A stretch of DNA of 64,000 nt. Origin: Isoetes taiwanensis. Its lineage: Eukaryota > Streptophyta > Lycopodiopsida > Isoetales > Isoetaceae. The stretch lies in the NCBI GenBank assembly GCA_021234155.1, contig JAJEKV010000032.1, forward strand, positions 3,415,835-3,479,834, read 5' to 3'. Of this stretch, positions 47,352 through 58,803 are shown one piece after another. The notes beneath the pieces were generated by a model. The model saw only the letters and a program-made list of their open reading frames with translations, searched no databases and was not told the DNA's origin. The translations under genes and the position numbers were made by a program. Each line of letters begins with the position of its first letter. Position 1 is the first letter of the stretch.

Positions 47352-50300
47352 TCCTTATCGGTTCTTGCATGCTATCCTAAGCATTCCCTTATCCATATTT
47401 GGTGGTTATTATCTATATGGAGGAGATTTCATCCTTATTACAGCGAGGTCTGCTTGACTTGTTCCAAGTATGCAGCCGGTTGCAATTAGATGATAAAGGC
47501 TTCCGGAAGAAACGGGTTACTTCACATGAATCTGCTTCCAGCTCACGGATTGAGGCCATCGAGACCTAAATTAGCTTGCGAGAAGTTTATTGACTTTCTA
47601 GGTCAAGTGGTTTGAGATCAAGCATGATCGGCTCCATCCTCATAGATATCCACGGCCCGGGGAACAAGTTGGGTTGATTTGTTTCCCTCCTCACGGGGCC
47701 AGCTCTAAGTTGGTTGCTCTTGGAGAAAGGTGGTGCAGGATTTTGCTGCCGCCCATTTGCGAGCTTCGAGGCATGCTTTCGAGACACCGATCTCAAATAA
47801 GGCTCTCGCCCAGCATCAATATATACATCAGAGTTTCGCCAAATTGCTATAGATACAGCCTAGGATGATGTTACATTTCGAGATTGCTTTCGAAGGCATT
47901 TACGTGAGGATGTTAAAGATGTGTTGTTATCTATGGAGGACCCTCATACTCTAGAAGGAGCCATCAAATTTGCAGTCCGTTGTTATACTCGGCTCTTTGA
48001 ATATAGGCAAGCGGGATGTAGTCATGTCTTTCCAATCTCACAAGCAACTGTTGTTACGCCTGCCCCGGTCCCATCTATAAGATCCAGCAGATTTGGGCCC
48101 GAGCCTGGCTGATCCGAGACCCGCTTAATGCATGCCGGCGGCATGAAGAAGAGGCTAATCTTTGCCTCTGCGTGGAGAGTTGGTCATATTAGCGTGGATG
48201 CAGTAGGCCCAAATCAGTCGGAAAACTCCAAGGACCAGTCCGAGTAGTAGGAGTCTCTCGTCGGCTGGCCACAATTTCTTAGACTCCTTGCATGCTTCAT
48301 GACAAGTTTATTCCATCAGATAAGGTCAGCAAGGAATATTTTTTCTCCATATTATTGAAAATCGAGAGGTTAGGAGGTTAGGAGAGTATTGGCATGAAGC
48401 TGGATTGTGGTGTCTGCTTTATGGATAATGCATTAAGCCACTAAGCCGCGCCATCCCTAGAAGTAATGTTAGGCATCCCAGTTAAATGCGACATGATGAT
48501 TGATGGGCGTTAGATCTCCTCGAGCGATAGCAGAGTCTTACTCCACCTCTTGGGTTTTTGTTAGGGGAGCTTCTTGTAGCATTTCCTTCAATCTCATTGC
48601 TAGCCCACATGCACCAGTAGTCTTGGATCTGCCCTAGCTTGAGTTACACAACCCATAGATTAATTGGCGTACTAGATATTTTCGGTTTGCTGGTGCTAGC
48701 TCTAGTTCCAATTCATTTGCGGTTTAGAGCCTCACGCACCAACATGCCAGTTCATCGCGGTGCTCGTGGCCTCGATTCGTCCTTGTTGTTCACGTTTCTG
48801 CTCCGTCACGATTAGGCTCTTGTCTACTGCTCCTGGATTCATATCCAAATTCTAACCATGTTCTAGATGATGTCCCAGCTCCAGTTCCTGTTCCAGCTGC
48901 TCCTGCTCCTACTTCCATAGAGGCTTTTTCACGCCCTCAGCTCCGTATGTCGAAGATTTCTCTTCACAAGTTTATCAGATCTGGTAGGCAAGATCCCAAG
49001 CATTCATTACTTTGAAGCATGCCTTTACAGTAGCACCTGTTCTTGCACACCCGGATCCTTCGCATCCCTATATTCTTGAATTGCTCTTGGCAGCATGTTA
49101 TCGCAAGGGGAGAATGATCATAGGCTGCACTTTCAGCCTATCATTCGAATGTTGTTCTAGACTCTTGAGATCAACTTATCAATTCTGATAAGGAACTTTG
49201 CTCTTTTGCCAGGGTAAGCGGCGATTCTTGAAGGTTCTCCTCGCAAAATTGATTGTATCGGACCATCCACGACCTGGAACATTTCAGTCTATGAGTTCTT
49301 AATCGCCGTCAGCCCGATGTAAATTAAGCAGTCTTTATCCATTTTGATATCGTCATCAAATTTTGGTATGACACGCTTCATGGGAAACCAGATGCTCTTT
49401 CTTGCATATCCTATTTTGAACCTAAGGCAGGTTTGTCTAGGACCTGATCGTTTCCAGCTTATGGCCATCATCTTATTCGAGAGGCCTCATGATACATCGC
49501 TTTTGGAGTCTGTTCGGGCATCTCTTCTTTTTTATCCTTTGGCGCAGGATGTATTTTCACACCTTAGCTCAGCATCGTCTTCCCGGCGAATGCGGTTGGA
49601 CTATGATCATTTTGAGGCTCAAGATGGACTTTTGTTTCCTGATGGACTTCTGTTTATTCCGGGTGGTGCTCCCGACTTCCGTCTTGATCTGTCATGATTC
49701 TCCTCTCATTTTGCGCCCATTTTGGGATTGCAAGATACGGAACTCATTGCTTTCGGATTATTGGTAGCAAGTCTGCTGCTGACTGAGACTTTTTATGCCT
49801 CATGTGATATTTGCTGTCCTGCAAAGCTCCCAAGCATTGTCCACATGGCACGCTGGCTGCTTACAGTTCAGCCAGGTCCTTGGAAGAGCATTTGAGTGGA
49901 TTTCATTTATCGAGCTTCCATTCTCCTAGGGCCATGCATGCATCTTTGTTATCATTATTTGTTTTCCAAGATGGTAGCATTTCATTCCTTAACACTTCTA
50001 TCTCCGGTGAAGCCAGGCTATTCTCTTGCTTTGAGAGGGTGGTTCGACTCCATGTATGGCTTGGGGGGCCTACATGTTTTGGAAACTACCTAGAAATACT
50101 ACGGGTAGTCAAAGATGATGATATATTTGAGTTCTTAACATCTTCTTGACATCACAAAGTACCCAACCCACAACATGTATGTACTACTACTCTTGAATAT
50201 AACACAATTTCTTTTAGTCAACCTCATTAGTCTAGGTACTTTAAAATACAATTATGTACTTGCCGCGAGGAAGTACGGAAAAATTACCTTTTGGTAATTT

Positions 50301-51235
50301 TTATGTAGGCCCTAACATGCTTTCACCCGGATACCATTATTAAGTGACCAGCGACAGGTTTGTTGCTGTTTTGGAAGCATCTTTTTGCAACTCTTGCATG
50401 TAGGCGTTCTCTTTAGGACAATATCGAGACCAGCGAGGGCAAGTGGAAGCACTAATTAAACACTTGAGCAGTATTTACGTTAGCTCTCAATTATCGTGGA
50501 ATGGCCGGCTTGATTGGCTACCTCTCCGCAGGAATTTGCTTACAATAATTACATCCCACTAGCCTCCACCAGTTGAACCCGGATTCTATTAATTCGGTAT
50601 GCATCCCGGTGGTCTCTCATTGCTCCTGGATATGATTCAGTCAATCTCAGTGCCAAGGATAGGCTCGAGAAGCTCCGCATGCTCCAGGATGATCTTCAGC
50701 ACTATCTCCTCCAAGCCCAAGCACACTACATCGTTATCATGCAGATCAACACCATCAAGATACTTCTCCTTTTGCAGTTGGTGATCTTGTTTGGCTCTTA
50801 ATGTCGGGATTGCCGTCGCTCGTCCTTATATTTCGACTTCGGTGCTTGGGTCTCTATTGGATAATTGAACGAGTTGGTGATGCTGCTTTTCATCTGGAGC
50901 TTCTGCCATCAGTTCGACTTCACCCAATGTTCCATGTGTCTTTTGGAACTCTATATGTCGAATCCATTTCCAAATCGAATACCTCCACCGCCACCACCAG
51001 TGGAAATTGATGATCATGAGGAATTTAAGGTTCGAGAGATTCTGGACTCCAAGTTTCTTCATCGACGATTGTATTACTTGGTCGATTGGGAATGATACTT
51101 ACCAAGTGATAGAACCTGGAAGTCTGCAGAGGATCTGACTAATGCTCTTGATAAAATTGCGGTACCCGGATAAGTCAAGTTTGAGTGCTCCGACCTCAGC
51201 TCTGAGGATTCATCGCTGTCATAGGAGGAGGATGG

Positions 51236-51666
51236 TGTGATGACCATAAGTATATTCATATCATATGAACATTATACTCGTATGTACAAAAGATGGTCAT
51301 CACATAGATGCAAAAGGGATAGTTGCACAAGACAACGTTTGAACTTGCAAGCTTCTAACAGGAGGTTCTAGAATATTTTAGAACCTACATGCATGCACGA
51401 CAGTTGGCGTGATCTAATCTATTGAAGTGGCACGATTCTAACCGTTGGTCTAGATATATAGGGGGCACCTTCTTCTTGTTAAATCATTCCGGTTCAACGC
51501 CAGTCTTGAGCCTTCTAGGCATCTGTCTCGTGTTCCTGCTTGTCTTTGGGCCATTGCATCTTGATTCTTGCTCATATATTAGATTCTTCGCTGATATTGG
51601 CATATTTTCTCTGTATTTCTTGTGTATTTCTAAGTATTTTGCTTCTTTTCGCGTAGGTTCATGACA
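51236..51666 (+). repeat. 3' LTR of the chromovirus
   Basis: It runs TGTGATGACC...TTCATGACA, 431 bp. It lacks about 110 bp of the tRNA-like block retained by the 5' LTR but keeps the promoter segment. Confidence 0.9.
51454..51497 (+). promoter_or_regulatory. LTR TATA box and predicted transcription start
   Basis: ATATATAG at 51454-51461 lies about 30 nt before ATTCCGGTTCAA (51486-51497). The LTR at 16369-16884 keeps the same arrangement (CTAGATATATGG and ATTCGGGTTCAA). The start position is inferred from TATA spacing and from complementarity to the primer site at 47340. Confidence 0.55.
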
Positions 51667-52050
51667 AGGATGAGGATCGGGACCCTCTCCTAAATGGTGA
51701 GATCAAGTATGAGCTACTAACTAAGGAGAAGTGTCCCTTAAATAAAAATGGATTTCCCCCGTCTATGGCTGCTTACCTCGTCGAGGCTTTTGCTCCAATT
51801 GATACAACGTGCTTGGAGCTTCATGTTGGAGGGTATATTGTCCGAGAGGCTCTAATAGGTGTTAGAAGATGTCACTGTTTTGTGAGTGATGAATAGGCAA
51901 AAGACTTTTTTGAACCATTCCTCTTGCATGTACTTGCGAATTATCTTAAAGGCCCTTATGGAAATCTGAAATCTTCAGCAACACCAGAATTTACAGTAGA
52001 ATGCCTTAGGAAAGGAAGCAAGGAGATTTTAATAATGCAAGCAAGCAACA
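51667..52050 (+). pseudogene. Unidentified protein family, copy 2, 3' part
   Basis: After the duplicated AGGAT the interrupted frame continues with DPLLNGEIKYELL, KEKCPLNKNGF, MAAYLVEAFAPID and LHVGGYIVREAL, matching copy 1 at 28.4-28.5 kb. A TAG stop lies at about 51895, after which the frame goes on with KDFFEPFLLHVLANYLKG. Copy 1 has the comparable FKDFLEIFFSQVALK there, so the stop is probably a later lesion. Confidence 0.6.
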
Positions 52051-54084
52051 ACAGGCAAGATGTAATGCGATGCGGTTTACAAAGCTACTTGATATATTAA
52101 AGGAAAAGAAACTAAAATACCCTTATGTTTTGCTAAAAGGTAGCAAAGCCCTATTTTAGGTAGTTTAATGAAAATGATCCTTAACTTTTTGTGATGATCC
52201 ATATGAGAATGAGCCTTCCGGAGCTATTGTAAGGAGGATGAGATCTTTCCACAAGGTAAGATCATATAAATGGTCGCAATCACAAGTTATGCTATTTTAA
52301 TGCACAAGAAAATTGTAGAAATTTCGGATTTAAGGACCATAACTTGAGATTTGAATCCGGGGTCAGGTTGTTAACTTTGATAGAAAGATCTGTCCTCCTT
52401 TACAATTGGTTATAATTTCCATAAAAATACCCCCAAAACTAGGGGCGTTTCCTGATATTTAACAAAATACTAAGGAAGTATTCAGTTCCTATCATCTGGA
52501 AGGATACACATTGCCAATGTGGCTTCTGCCATATAACAGAGGTGAATCTACCTGAAAAATGTAAGCCTGTGACTAATTACAAGAACATCCTCACATACAA
52601 AGTCTTCCTCTAAATGCCTGGAGTTTTGATTTAGAAGCTTCGTCTGCTGGAATTAAACATAGAATTCATAGAATAACCATCCCTACAAGAATCCTTACAT
52701 CATGCAAAATGCATTGCATCCGGCCAAAATCGTAAAATCTTGTAAAATATGCCTGCTCTATTACGCCTTATGACCTTGCCCATGCTAACACATACGTACC
52801 ATCTCCACATCCTGAGCTGCTTAGAGTCATCTCCGACTCCACCTTGCCAATGAAAATAGATTGTGGCTTTCCATATACATAAAATATAAGGAAAAAAAAC
52901 CCCAAGATATTAGGAAGCCCAAACTCCAATTTTTGACGTCAGCTTTATACGTTCTTGATATACCAATACTTGCCAAAGCTATACTAAATCTTATAGCCCT
53001 GTCCATTCTCACAATTTTGAAAGATAATCGGTACACCTTACTCATAGCCCAAGTTTCTGGAATACTTCTTGCAAAGCTTGATTTAAAAAAGCAGTGATAA
53101 TTAGAAGCAATAGTGATAATTGAAGATAATGTTTGATAAAAAATAATGATGAATAAAATTTGTACAATCACTTTCGTACTGGGGGAGGGTATTCTCGCAA
53201 AGGTTTGGGATAAGATTTTGGTTTGGTATTGTATGCAAAATTGTATAAAGAGGGGTTTTAAGGAGCTTGATGTCAAGTTTTGAGAAGCTTAATTTCATGA
53301 ATGTTTTTTTGACCCTCTTCTCTCAATGGTTTAAGGAAGGAAACTTTCAATGCTTTCTTGACCTCCTTGTTTCAATGGTTTAAGAAGGAAATTATTTGGA
53401 CAACATATAGAAAGTCCTGGACTGAAGACAGGAGCTGGGATCCACGACCTGCATGCCAATTTTGGTGGAGCCGACGGCGGATTTCGATCTTAGTAGAGTT
53501 CACTGTGGTTATTTGCTTGCTGTGTTTTTATGCCAGACCGTTGGTTTTGTGAGGGCTTCTCTGCAGATCTTAGAGGCTTTGGTGAGGCCTCACTTTCTGT
53601 CGACTATCCATCGAAAGATAACCAAAGGGATCAGACCTCCAAGTTGTCAGAATCTGCAATACCTGGGGTCAAACCACTCCTTGGCACAATGGTGGCTTGA
53701 AGGACTCCAAGTGGGAGATATATTTTTTTATACAGGGATGAGAACGAGCTTTCACAAATGATGTCAATCGACATGATGAGCGGAGAATCAACAACTCCAA
53801 ATTTTTACGTAGAACTATCTGCCTCCCACATCCGATAATCAGCCAATGAGTCAAGTAGTTCAGCAGCTTGTATTTTGGCCGTATTCGTGCAAGAGTCTTT
53901 AAGCAAGAAAATACACAGACCTTTGATGTGGGAGATTCCATAGAATCTTTCATGATGATCTAAGGGTCCAGAAATAACAATAGAAAGCATTACCGTAAAG
54001 AAAGTGATACGAGAATTGAATTCAGAATAGGGATGAATGTAATATATTTGCAGTGTTAAATCTCTCAGGCATTTTATAAGCCTA
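52051..54084. other. Unassigned sequence
   Basis: The stretch has overlapping open frames on both strands at 52827-53276 (149 codons, minus) and 52861-53097 (78 codons, plus), neither recognised. An imperfect tandem duplication of about 49 bp, with CAATGGTTTAAG at 53324 and 53373, lies at 53310-53395. The last few hundred bases are the upstream region of CPN10. Confidence 0.4.
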
Positions 54085-54093
54085 AAACCCTAA
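54085..54093 (+). promoter_or_regulatory. Telo-box upstream of CPN10
   Basis: AAACCCTAA lies 122 bp before the CPN10 start codon. A second partial copy (TAAACCCTTT) follows at about 54098. Telo-boxes are common in 5' regions of plant housekeeping genes and support both the plant assignment and an active promoter here. Confidence 0.55.
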
Positions 54094-54214
54094 CGGCTAA
54101 ACCCTTTCCATCTAGACCGTCGGTGTTTTAAGCAACGGTCTGCGATCGCGGAACATTCCAGACTTCCGACTCTCACTTATTTTTCTGCTTTGTTTTCTGT
54201 TTCCGTCATTAGCT

Positions 54215-54834
54215 ATGGCGTCCAAGCTTATACCATTGCTAGACAGGGTTCTAGTGGAGAGGCTAGTAGCTCCTTCCAAGACTATAGGCGGTGTTCTCCT
54301 TCCCGAATCTTCATCAAAGGTTTGTTTTTCTTCTTCTAATTAGATTAGGTTTTTTTTGGGCCGCTGCTGATTAATGATTTTTTGTGTAGATAAATTCTGC
54401 TAAAGTAGTAGCTACCGGAGCTGGCCGCCGGACTAAAGATGGCCAAACGGTACCTGTTATTGTGAAGGAAGGAGACAAGGTTCTTCTTCCAGAGTATGGT
54501 GGACAAGAAATTAAGCTGGGCGATAAAGAGTAAGCCCTTGTTGCGCCAATTTCTGTCATTAACCGAAGCTCTATTCTTTGTCAATGTTTTAGGAGTAGTT
54601 TAAGTCTCTTGAAGGCTATAGTAGTATTAGGTAGGATGAGTTTAAGCATATAAACTCAGATTGGTATTCAAGTTTAAGCTGGTAGAGTCCATATAATCCT
54701 TTGCATTTGATTTCTGCAGTTATCGAAAGCATTTGATGTATGCTAAGCATTACTTTTGACTGATTTTCTTTTGATCTGAAAACAGGTTTATGCTTTATCG
54801 AGATGAAGAAATTCTTGGTATTCTACACGACTGA
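54215..54834 (+). CDS. CPN10: 10 kDa chaperonin (CPN10, GroES family), mitochondrial type
   Basis: CPN10 forms the seven-subunit lid that works with CPN60 to fold imported mitochondrial proteins. Three exons, 54215-54319, 54390-54529 and 54786-54834, join in frame to 97 codons plus TGA. Introns of 70 and 256 bp have GT-AG ends. The product begins MASKLIPLLDRVLVERL, the usual GroES N-terminal strand. The mobile loop that contacts CPN60 is around residues 19-31 (PSKTIGGVLLPES). GAGRRTKDG and EGDKVLLPEYGG follow, and the C-terminus is FMLYRDEEILGILHD. Length is normal for the single-domain mitochondrial protein, which keeps its N-terminus and has no cleaved presequence. It is too short for the plastid CPN20 double-domain form. 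This is the only gene in the window with no lesion. A telo-box lies upstream; a poly(A) signal was not fixed. Confidence 0.97.
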
Positions 54835-57800
54835 AGGTAGAAGCATTAGAAATTGATAGCAGAACCTGGAAAGAAGAGGTAGATCTTGAGAATGGCTCAT
54901 ACCCTTGCAGCTTCTTGAAGATGTTTTGGTAACTTCTATCATTTGCTCTCCATCATGAGACAATTTTGACTCGTGATGAGTCTCGCTGTATTTATAAACT
55001 GAAACAAGTTGAGGGATTTGGCTTCTTATAAACGAGTCATGATGTAATGAATTTGACTTGGAAGCTTCTATGGTTCTTCTATTGAGCGATTTGTGTCAAA
55101 AATGCTAATTGGAACAATGCTTCTTTTAGATTACGTTTCAACATGGATTGTATGGATTGTTAAGTACAGGGAGTTTCATCATATCCCATGCTTGAGAAAC
55201 GTAATAACATCCCGTTAAGGTAGAACATTTACATAAGGGTGCATCCAAGATTAAGGATGGATAAGTTAATTTTAGCTGAAGTTAATGTTAATTGGCTCCT
55301 GCCTTCAGAGCAGACTTAGTTATGACACTTTCATTTAAAGTTTTGTTTCTTAACGCTTAAAACTTTTTCATACCTTATCTTCATAAGGAAGCATTTATAT
55401 ATGGGTGCATTCACAATAGGGGTTAAGTTGACCTCATTCAACATATATAACCTCCTATGAAAATCTTTTGGAATATCTTCTTTTCGATGCCTCCTTATAA
55501 AGGTGACACGCACTGCTCGAGGAAAATACAAATGACAAAAAATAAAAGGGAAAAACTGGCCCGGAGGCTGGATTCATCGCACAGCGGCCCCGGGTGGCAT
55601 GGATCCACGCTGGCATTCCAATCCGCCATGCCCTAACTCAGTTGCGCAGATTCGCTTTCAGACCATTTCAAGCAGACAATGGGATCAAGGCTATGAACGC
55701 TTCGCATTTTCGCAATTATCTCTGGCCGCAATCTTAGCTACATTTCTAGAACATCTCCTCGGCCAAAAGCTTTGAAACTCGGTGCAAAGGGTCTTCGGTT
55801 CTGATCCAAGTTGTATAAGTTATCGGTCTGTTCCACAAGGGCCCTGTTCGATCCAAGTTGTGGCAAGCTATCTACTTGAGTTCCACAAGTCGACACCGCC
55901 CGACGATTTTGGGTCCGATTACTTACCGCCTTTGCCCGACAAGATAAAGCATGAAAATGATTTCGTACTTTGATTTTAGAGTTCGGTTATGCGCTTTCTC
56001 CATTTTGAAGCGATCTTCGAGAAGCCGCCGTAAAATTTGGCAACAAGCCCCTCTTTGTGAACTTTTAGAATACCGGGCTAGTGCAGGATGAATCAATGCC
56101 CTTCAGATGTTGCCTGGGCTGCATAGCTCTAAAAATTTATCTAGTGGGTAAACGTATGATGGCAAAGAAAATGGTATTAATTATGCAAGGATAGATGCGG
56201 CATATAAAGCCACGCTTGATTAAGACCTTGGAGAAGAGATCTTCCATGACTTATTTTCACAGCATCTGCCTACTTTGTCTAATTACCGCACATGGCGGCA
56301 CTCATTACTCCAACTCGCTTCTGTGAGCAAGCCTCGCATTTGTCTAATTATGCCGCGTACATGGTGGCACCTGGCTATCTAAATCGTTTAGAGCAAGCCT
56401 TTTAAGGGCGTAATGGAAAATATTAGATTCGGCCCATTTTGGGAGAAACCAAATGGCACAATTATAGCCAGTGATCAATTTGAAGAATTATAAATCTATA
56501 ACTAGGGTCTTCGAATCGTACTATCGCCTTATGTGAAATTAATAGGAGATGCAAACGTTATGTCAAGCCTAGTAGGGGAAAGAATTGATCGAAAAGACCC
56601 CAAAATGTCTACGCTTTAACTTATGAATCAGGATCATGCTACTCACACGAGCATCATGATTGATTATTACTCTTTGTATTTTCAAAACGATTTGTTACCG
56701 GTAAACCCTTCATGGCAGTGTATTTCAAGCGATAAGAAATTTTGGTAAAATGATAAAATGGTGCTGTTCCCGTATTCATGTTGCTCATTTACCGTTTTAT
56801 GAATTTATTGGCTCATTGTTATTGTGGTATTTATGAATATACAAATGAACAAGCTCCTTTCTTCATGGTTTTTCAAGGCAAAAAATTATGCTCAAACTCA
56901 AAATGGAGAAAGGAATTGACAATCATTTGCATTCTTAAGTTATCACTTGATATCATACTCTTGGCTATGGCTTCTCAGTAACTTAACAACATATAGGTAT
57001 TAGAAAGCAAGAGTACTTCAATTGATTTTAGTCCAAAGTTTGTCGCCTTCAAAACATTGGCTCTCCATTGAGTGTGTGGGTAACATAACTCGATGACCCC
57101 ACTGAGATTGGAGATCGCTCACTCTGGAGAAGTTCGAGAGCATCCGTCGCTATTTGTTAGCTTACTACGTATTATCCAAGAGTCAGTTTATGGATTTCTC
57201 ACTTTGTTGCTAAAATTAGTTACGCCCTGTGACGCTGTGTCATGTACTACTTAATGTTTTATAAGATGCATGTACGTCATTAGCACTTTGGTATATTTGG
57301 CGCCTATAATATTGTCATCGTTCTATCTTCGAAAGGCCAGGTAGAACTATAAAATAGAATTAAACTTTTCGTGGCATTACATTTTGACTTATGTGCTGAT
57401 GAGGCAAACTCCATGCGCTCTCTTCCACAACAGCCTCCCGACTCGTGGCACCATCACTCCCACACTGTGAGAAAATATTATTCATGCCACCAATAGCTGT
57501 AATATAGCAACTATTAATTTAAATGTATCTCATTAACTTCAATACCTTCTTTTATAATGGCTTAAATTAGAACAAAAATTCAAATGTCCACATATATCGG
57601 TTGGAACGAAGAAACCAGTCATTGGGAAGAGAATGTTCGCGCGCTTCTCGGCTGCGATAAATTTTGGGAAGGAAGTAATGTTAATCGCGCTTCTGCTTTC
57701 GCACTAAACTTTGTTATGATTTCTTGCTAAAGTTTTAATTCAATGACAACCCCAGAATGTAATAACATCTCTTTAACCTAAGCAGGCTTTTGAATCAAAG

Positions 57801-58020
57801 CAATCTGGAACGCCTTGTAGATTTGTGATATGCTCAACCCGCTGATTTCGTAGCTTTGATTTAGGCTTGGATGCTGATGTCTTAGTCCTGATGCACACCC
57901 GGCCTGGTCTCGATATCTGCTATGTCACGAGCAACGCTGGGCCGTGATCCGAGCAATCCTAAGCATCGGGTCTTCATAATCCGCACTTGGTGGGGCTTAG
58001 CACACCGTAGCTTGCCGCTA
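54835..58020. other. CPN10 3' flank and unassigned sequence
   Basis: The first few hundred bases contain the CPN10 3' untranslated region. Repeats at 55228-55440 belong to the small family also found at 58.19-58.4 kb. Short frames at 55782-55973 and 56778-56981 show no motif. Confidence 0.4.
55228..55440. repeat. Two diverged copies of a small dispersed repeat
   Basis: AAGGGTGCATCCAAGATTAAGG at about 55235 continues to TAAGTTAATTTTAGCTGAAG. A second start, TGGGTGCATTCA, with GGGTTAAGTTGACC, follows at about 55402-55430. Both resemble the repeat at 58189-58340 (GGGTGCATTCAAGG, then GTTAAGTTAATTTTGA) and are probably remnants of a small transposable element. Confidence 0.5.
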
Positions 58021-58142
58021 AAGGGGTTCACCTCCCCGCCTCCCATTACGCCTAATAAATGGCGCAGCCCTATTCTAATAAATGGGCTCGTGCTGCCTCG
58101 CCCATTTATCGTATCGGATGGGCTCACAGGGGTGAACCCCTT
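58021..58142. mobile_element. MITE-like element, 122 bp
   Basis: The ends are perfect 12-bp inverted repeats, AAGGGGTTCACC at 58021-58032 and its complement at 58131-58142, with CTA directly repeated on both sides (58018-58020 and 58143-58145). A perfect 10-bp inverted repeat (ATAAATGGGC at 58078-58087, GCCCATTTAT at 58100-58109) lies inside. A 3-bp duplication would fit the PIF/Harbinger class, but three bases is weak evidence and the interior codes for nothing. Confidence 0.6.
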
Positions 58143-58188
58143 CTAAGGATACATGCGAGTGCATTCGTGTTAAAAGTTTTAACTTTAT

Positions 58189-58340
58189 AAGGGTGCATTC
58201 AAGGTTAAGGTTAAGTTAATTTTGACCTTTAAGGTTAAGGTTAAGTTAATTTTGACCTTTAAGCTAATGTGAACTAGCAAAGATGGACATTCATATAAGG
58301 GTGCATTCAAGGTTAAGGTTAAGTTAATTTTGAACTTTTC
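58189..58340 (+). repeat. 30-bp tandem repeat and partial third copy
   Basis: A 30-base unit beginning AAGGTTAAGGTTAAG is perfectly duplicated at 58201-58230 and 58231-58260. It reappears at 58308-58336 after a second GGGTGCATTC start. Each array is introduced by TAAGGGTGCATTC (58188 and 58296), so the larger unit of about 108 bp is itself duplicated. Confidence 0.85.
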
Positions 58341-58575
58341 TGTGAATGTTAACTAGCTCCTGCATCCAAACCAAGCTTAGTTAAGGATTCCCTTTAACAT
58401 TAATAACAACAAACCAAGCTTAGTTAAGGATTCCTTCAATTTCGTAAAATGCATTCGCACATGCCTAGTTAATTAAACTAACCTAGTGACAACATTCTTG
58501 TACATGCCTAGTTATCTTAAATTACATGGCACACCAAAACCTTAACCAAAATTGGAATTAGCATATTAAGAAGCT

Positions 58576-58803
58576 AATTTTGTATTAATTTTACTCAACC
58601 CAATATAGTGTGAACATGCACTTGATTGGATTTGCACAACATGGTTCCATTGAGTTCTCTGCACAGCAAGGCCAGTCCTGTTAAAACACATAATTTTGTA
58701 TTAATTTTACTCAACCCAATATAGTGTGAACATGATTTCTGATCCCACTTGATTGGGTTCCATTCGAGTTCTTTGCACGGCAAGGCCAGTCCCGTTAAAA
58801 CAC
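58576..58803 (+). repeat. Tandem duplication, 116-bp period
   Basis: Units starting at 58576 and 58692 both begin AATTTTGTATTAATTTTAC and continue with CTCAACCCAATATAGTG. Both end in GCAAGGCCAGTCC and GTTAAAACACA. Internal small indels separate the two copies. No coding role is visible. Confidence 0.85.

Larger units (their letters stand above)
46902..51666 (+). mobile_element. Chromovirus (chromodomain Ty3/gypsy) with both LTRs and target-site duplication
   Basis: LTRs lie at 46902-47337 and 51236-51666, and the host pentamer AGGAT is duplicated on each side (46897-46901 and 51667-51671). The interior (3.9 kb) holds Gag-like sequence (about 47.4-48.3 kb), a proline-rich linker with repeated PAPVP-type text (about 48.85-48.95 kb), then an RNase H end with GKPDALSCISYF (about 49390). 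Integrase entry QDGLLFPDGLLFIP (about 49620-49660), a GHFG-like zinc region, and integrase/Gpy-type text VRLHPMFHVSF follow. The chromodomain is EFKVREILDSKFL then YYLVDWE (51018-51092). Protease, reverse transcriptase and most of RNase H are missing between about 49.0 and 49.35 kb. The purine tract AGGAGGAGGATGG (51223-51235) precedes the 3' LTR. It is a deleted, inactive copy of the family at 16.4-20.1 kb. Confidence 0.9.
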
